Assembly (NCBI RefSeq): GCF_000327385.1
Contig: NW_008710453.1
Coordinates: forward strand, 767,816 to 831,815
Source of the DNA: Lottia gigantea
Lineage: Eukaryota > Mollusca > Gastropoda > Lottiidae
Direction: 5' to 3'
DNA: 64,000 bases
The notes beneath the pieces were generated by a model. It saw only the letters and a program-made list of their open reading frames with translations. It did no database searches and was not told the DNA's origin. Position 1 is the first letter of the stretch. The number at the start of each line of letters is the position of its first letter. Below are positions 59,040 through 64,000 of the stretch, piece after piece. A program made the translations under genes and the position numbers.

Positions 59040-59639
59040 ATGAATATAAGATGTGCTCGACCCGAGGACTTAATGAACATGCAACACTGTAATTTACTAT
59101 GTTTGCCAGAAAATTATCAAATGAAATACTATTTTTACCATGGTTTGTCATGGCCTCAATTGTCTTATGTTGGAGAAACGTCAGATGGGAATATAGTTGG
59201 CTATGTGCTGGCTAAAATGGAAGAGGATCCAGAAGATTCCATTCCACATGGTCACATCACATCTTTAGCTGTTAAACGTTCACACAGACGACTTGGTCTT
59301 GCCCAGAAACTGATGGACCAAGCCTCCCGGGCTATGGTGGAATGTTTTAAGGCTCATTATGTTTCTCTACATGTTCGTAAAAGTAACCGTGCTGCCCTTC
59401 ATTTGTACACAAATACCCTAAAGTTCAAAATCAGTGAGATTGAACCAAAATATTACGCAGATGGGGAAGATGCCTATGCTATGAAGCGCCAACTACCAAA
59501 GAGTTATGATGATGACAACAATATAGAGCTGCACACTCCCAGTATGCCTACAGATGAATTAGATGCTTTACATATAGAGCCAGGAAAGCAGGATTTAGAA
59601 AAGGCTCAGACTGAACAAATTACAAATAACACTTCTTAA
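59040..59639 (+). CDS. NAA10: N-alpha-acetyltransferase 10 (NatA catalytic subunit), intronless, 199 residues
   Basis: ATG at 59040 and TAA at 59637, one open frame. The first 150 residues follow human NAA10 closely: [99 protein letters not shown]. The GNAT acetyl-CoA loop is RRLGLA (residues 83-88). NAA10 with NAA15 acetylates the N-termini of nascent proteins on ribosomes. The C-terminal tail after residue 155 is acidic and short, while human NAA10 has 235 residues. In mammals NAA10 has introns and NAA11 is the intronless retrocopy, so this copy may be a retrogene or may show intron loss. No retro footprint was seen. Confidence 0.97.
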   Translation: MNIRCARPEDLMNMQHCNLLCLPENYQMKYYFYHGLSWPQLSYVGETSDGNIVGYVLAKMEEDPEDSIPHGHITSLAVKRSHRRLGLAQKLMDQASRAMVECFKAHYVSLHVRKSNRAALHLYTNTLKFKISEIEPKYYADGEDAYAMKRQLPKSYDDDNNIELHTPSMPTDELDALHIEPGKQDLEKAQTEQITNNTS

Positions 59640-60149
59640 TACAGATATTAAATTGTATATAGGACTTGTTTTTGTCTTTCCCGTAAAGGATTCATCTATT
59701 CATTGGAAAGATTGCTCTTTTATTTGGTATTGATGAAGCTTATAGCAAGCTTTTCAAAAATCATAGGTGAAGTCAATAACGGCATTGTACAAGTTTGATT
59801 GAGACAAATATAATACACTTCAAATTCCGTATACCACAACTAGAAGATAATCAAATCAAATTGGAAAGGATCAGACTCATGGTGTTTTAAGTGTTTGTCA
59901 ATTTTGGTATAAATGAAAATATCTTGCTCATGCCAAAGTTATGGCTTATGAATATTGATGATCAAACTTAGACAAAATCATTAGGAATCTTGTATGTTAT
60001 TTGCTTGTTTAATCTTTTAAACAAAAGGAATGTGTCCATGAACATTAAATTCTTTATATGTTTTCTAAATATTCTTTTCTGATTATCTTCTTGCATCTTT
60101 TTAAAGCAAGTGCAGTATCAGTTCTTATGACATGTGACGTATGTATAAA

Positions 60150-60330
60150 AAGCCAGTAATGGAGGCCCATATAGAGAGGTGTCTCTCAAAAGCCCAGAAG
60201 CCAACGGTTTTCAGATGGCCAGAGATAAAGTTTGAGTATTTAGAGGGCTTAATTTTCATTTCTAAATCAGACCTTTCACTGGCCTGAGATGGAAAGGGGC
60301 ATACCCAATCGTCCACTCCCTAATATGCCA
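60150..60330. repeat. Interspersed repeat, copy 2
   Basis: AGAAGCCAACGGTTTTCAGA, AGTATTTAGAGGGC and CAGACCTTTCACTGGCCTGA match, with changes, the stretch at 10690-10800. The family is unknown. Confidence 0.55.
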
Positions 60331-61224
60331 CCCTTGAGTTCATAGAAATCTACTCTCTCCTTGTAATCCTTTAGTGAAGTCTACCGTTCTACTACAATTT
60401 TATGTCTCAAAGATTACCTTTCAGACACCACCCTAGCTCATACAGACAATTAATGCAAACCTAGAAGATGACCTATGTGTATATCTGCATAAATTCAAAG
60501 TCTGACTCACTGGTCTCCTTCTTCTAAGATCAAGTTTATCGGCACGAGTTGCACCCCTTTGTCGAAAAATGACGTTTTGTCTTAAGCCGTCCGTATCGTT
60601 CAGGGTGCACTTGTTGGCATTGGACACTTTTAATTGTTCCTTACAACGGAAGTTAACTTGTTCACAATGTCAAGCAAGTACGTACTTCGTCTTTATTCAT
60701 GACTACGATAGCCACCTTTCATCTATCATAGAAGTTTGACATTTTTTGAAAGGCACATACTGGTAGAAAAATATGGTCACTTTGATATATAATTGTAAAG
60801 TAAATACACTTTTTATGGACCTAAATTTGGTGTGGTATTACTGGGACACTGGCAGTCAGAGGTCTGTGGTTCCTACCATTCCTTTAACCCTAAGAGTTTT
60901 ATGATGCCACTATTTCAACAACTGCTAAAAATATATATAATTAATATATATAAAAAATTATATATAAAGAAACAACACACATTAACAAATAGAATATAAT
61001 TTAATATATTTAAACAGTAAATATATAATCACAGAACAGCTTGGATTCATGCATGGTATCCATCGTGCCGTTGCTAAAAGAACATGGGATTCAGGATACA
61101 AACATATTCGGAAAAACTTTTCTAGACTAGACCAGTACTACAACAAAAATTTAATGATTCCCATGTTAGCTAAAAATAAAAAGAGGTAGAAAAAAAAACA
61201 AAGAACAGCGCTATACTGGTACAT

Positions 61225-61460
61225 TTAGAAACGAAATACAGTCTAAGGTGTACATAGCCTAGATGTACAGGAAGTATAGTTTAGATGTACAAGACGTATA
61301 GCGTAGATGCACAGACCATGTGTATTAGATGTACATCACGTATAGCATACAAATTGATGTACAGGACGCATAACTCAGATTTACTGGACATATATCTTAG
61401 AATATTTAAGATGCACATGACGCATAGCGTAGATGTACAGGACGCATAGCTCAGATTCAC
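61225..61460. repeat. 22-24-bp tandem repeat
   Basis: Loose units of the form TAGATGTACAGGACGTATAGC recur about nine times. Copies differ at several positions each. Confidence 0.75.
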
Positions 61461-61732
61461 AGGACATTAAGCCTAGAGATGTGGGTACATGGATCAACCA
61501 GAGAGATAAATAGCCCAGTTATACATTCAGTAAGCTACGGCTACCTCTGCTGTAATAAAATAACGTGTATAAATCGTCTAGCTTCCTATTTTCTAGCATA
61601 AGGCCATCACAAGTCAGAAGATCAGTCAATAACTATCACTTGTTTCTATCATTGTAAGGAATGGTAAGTTGGGCACGATAGTTAAAGCACTATTATTATT
61701 GTCATGGTTATTAATCTAAAGACAATTTTTAG

Positions 61733-64000
61733 TTATTCCTCAACAATTGCTGATAACCCTGGCATAAATTCAGGAGGTGGTGAACCAGGTGGTTCTGCTG
61801 GTGCTGAAGCTTTTCTTTTAGGCTTTAACCGAAAAGAGTTTCTGGATTTTGGATCGCGTCCCATCAATCTGAAATTCAAAGACAGATATTTGTGAGGGAA
61901 CTTTCAATCTTGTAAGCTATAACCTACTCCCCAATGAAGATCTAGCAGTTGCCTCCAATTCATTCATAAGGAGTTTATCCAATCAGGTTTCTCGCTTTTA
62001 TCTTGGTCATTGTCATCTATGTATAGCACTGTTGTGAATGTCATCCTTCTTTAGAAGTATTTTTGAGTTTAAAACATATAACCTACTTGCTAAATGATTC
62101 CTTCTTCCACAAAACAAAATATGAGAAAACCCAGGGCCGAGTTAAACCTTGACCTATTCTAATTTTATCTAGATGCGATCTTCTATTTAAATTCTGTTCT
62201 CGACGTTTTATCGCCCATTCTCTCTTATATTCTAGCTCCTGTCTCATTGCTTGTCTAGCTTCTTCTTCAAGTCTCTTTAACTGAAAAGGGTTAAATTAGG
62301 ATTTCAGAACGGAACACTTTTCAAATGCAATAAGACTATTTTGCCGACAGCACACAAGTTTTCTTCAGTGGGATAGTAATCCAAGCTGAAACGTGGTTGT
62401 TTTGAAGGGGTTTTCTTTTCTCGTTTTTCTTAAAAGAACATCCCATATCAAAGTTCGAGCGTCATCTTGTTCGAGCTTCCAAATAAAATGTTTTGTTTTT
62501 TTTTTACAATTTTTTGGAAGTGAGAAAACAGATTTAACTCATAACTAACCTCGTCCAGTCTTTTTCTTTCTTCGTCTAATTTCATTTGTTCTTCTAATTC
62601 CTTCAATCGCTTTTCTTCTCTCAATCTTTCTTCTTCCAATAATAATGCTTGTCTACAAATAAATAGGAGAAATATTGAAATCTTCAAAATGAAGATAACT
62701 ATGGCCAATATGGAAACACAAACAACTATCAAAATGACATCGGTTTCACCACTTCGGATCTTGTCTACCCACAAGCACGACTTCTCACCCTTTCGAGAGT
62801 AGTATGTGGTCACAATCAGCTTCAAAAGAAGTCCATCTGGTTGGAATTGACGATAACTGGTACTATCAAAGGACAACGCTCTATTATTTAACCTTCCCGT
62901 GATATGACTCAATAATAAGAGGCTTTTCGGAGGTCTAAAAACTTTTATACACAAAGCGATAGTGATCGAAATCCTTAAAAGATTACCGTAGTTTTTCTTC
63001 TTCTTGTCTGATTCGCTCTTCCTCTTCTTTAAGTTCTCTCTGTCTTCTCTCTGCTTCTTCTCTCTCTTCTATTAATCTTCGCATAGCCTCTTCTTCAGCC
63101 TACAATTATACACAAGATCGCCATCTGTTAGTGCTGTATTACTAAATTTTTATGACGTTGGCGTCGTGTAACACAAATTGACTGAAAACTGACTTTCAAA
63201 TTGTAACCCATAAGTCATGTTCCAAAAGCCACCAAAGTCATACACTTGGGTAGATATGAAGAGAGTCAAATATCCATCCTTTGTCTTCCAATATAAAGTT
63301 ATCGTTTCAGGCACAAATTGTCTTCACCTAATAGATTGACCCACAGGACAGTATTTTGGAATAGCATATTTTCACCCAGCTTGGCAGATACGTTGTCTAC
63401 CGTATATGGCATCTGAAGAACTGAGAAGGACTTGTGAGGCCAGATATTTTCATAATTGAAACGGTACCATGGGCCATAATGAATACCCAAGGGAACAGTT
63501 CAATTATTTACACTAATACTGCTTACAGAAGGTTTCAAGTGATAGGCCTATCAGCAGATAATCACTCTTACCTCTTTTTCTAATTCTCTCATTCTGAGTT
63601 CCTCTTCTTCTAAAGCTACTTGTTGCTCCCTCAGTTCTTCCTGCAACAGAAAACAACACTTCGTCAGTTCAAATTTATTAATAAACCACGATGGTCAATC
63701 ATCGCTTCACAATACAAGCCAATAATTTTAAAAATGTGACGTTACGATGACCTTTTTCCTGGTTCGACCATTCCTGGGATTCGAATCCATAACAACCAGT
63801 AATAGGATTCGATATCCAGTCGAGCCCTGATATTCCATGTATGAAGTGGATTGACAACTGACCTGTAACGCCTCATCTGCTATCCTCTCTTCCTCTTCGA
63901 TCCTTCTCTCCTCCTCGGCGATTAGTTCACGTCTGGTCTCAATATCTCCAATTCTATCTAACATTTCCTTTTCTTTTTGCCTGGCAATTTCTCTCATCAC
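61733..64000 (-). CDS. Highly charged coiled-coil protein, C-terminal part (5' end outside window)
   Basis: Exons in reading order: at least 64000-63863, 63640-63572, 63099-62987, 62652-62550, a 5' part of an exon starting at 62280, and a last exon 61868-61733 (TAA). The first four junctions are GT-AG and in phase. The product is a long run of Glu, Arg, Lys and Leu typical of a single long helix or coiled coil (EELREQQVALEEEELRMREL, RQRELKEEEERIRQEEEKLR, then LKRLEEEARQAMRQELEYKR). It ends in a Pro-rich, Ala/Ser tail, PPGSPPPEFMPGLSAIVEE. The donor of the exon starting at 62280 is uncertain: a phase-2 GTAGGT site near 62090 fits the frame but would add unlikely residues. I do not recognise the family, as such composition matches many proteins by chance. 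Confidence 0.75.

Larger units (their letters stand above)
59640..61732. other. Gap between NAA10 and the coiled-coil gene
   Basis: AT-rich. It holds the NAA10 3' flank, the repeat copy at 60150-60330, a partial family 2 element (about 60840-60910, GGTCTGTGGTTCCTACCATT) and a 22-24-bp tandem repeat at 61225-61460. No gene is seen. Confidence 0.55.

Overview
This window looks like intron-rich, AT-rich nuclear DNA of a bilaterian animal. The gene set and the many short repeats suggest a lophotrochozoan, perhaps a mollusc; that placement is inference. Seven protein genes can be read. Six have introns whose reading phases agree across the junctions, except one uncertain junction in the last gene. 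No virus-derived element, RNA gene or CRISPR array was recognised.

Left part (1-24,800). A 31-bp minisatellite fills the first 1.66 kb. Next come the last six exons of a receptor-type tyrosine phosphatase (plus strand, 1684-4887) whose catalytic Cys is Ser. On the minus strand lies a complete nine-position sialate O-acetylesterase gene (SIAE, 10382-6392). It carries a tandemly duplicated exon whose two copies are only 28 bp apart and cannot be joined in frame, which indicates mutually exclusive splicing. Also on the minus strand is a complete 20-exon single-domain receptor phosphatase-like gene (24790-12261, 718 residues). It keeps the catalytic Cys but has a changed WPD loop. The two phosphatase genes share exon borders and phases and lie in opposite orientation on either side of SIAE.

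Middle part (24,800-38,800) has no recognisable gene. It holds satellite-like arrays (120-bp, 33-bp and two 47-bp families) and copies of two families of short elements flanked by TTAA. From 38,867 to 50,508 (plus strand) is a complete eight-exon synaptotagmin-12 gene (425 residues).

Right part (50,500-64,000). An intronless 1245-residue coiled-coil gene resembles QRICH2/C16orf96 (DUF4795, sperm-flagellum proteins) and has an unfamiliar array of about 33-residue repeats. It is followed by TMEM258 (minus, 80 residues, oligosaccharyltransferase subunit), which is head to head with an intronless NAA10 (plus, N-terminal acetyltransferase) across a 382-bp shared promoter region. The window ends in the 3' exons of a very charged coiled-coil gene (minus strand) that runs off the right edge.

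The genes do not form an obvious pathway. The themes are membrane signalling (two phosphatase-like receptors), sialic acid or glycan processing, vesicle traffic (SYT12), sperm flagellum (QRICH2-like), ER N-glycosylation (TMEM258) and co-translational protein acetylation (NAA10).
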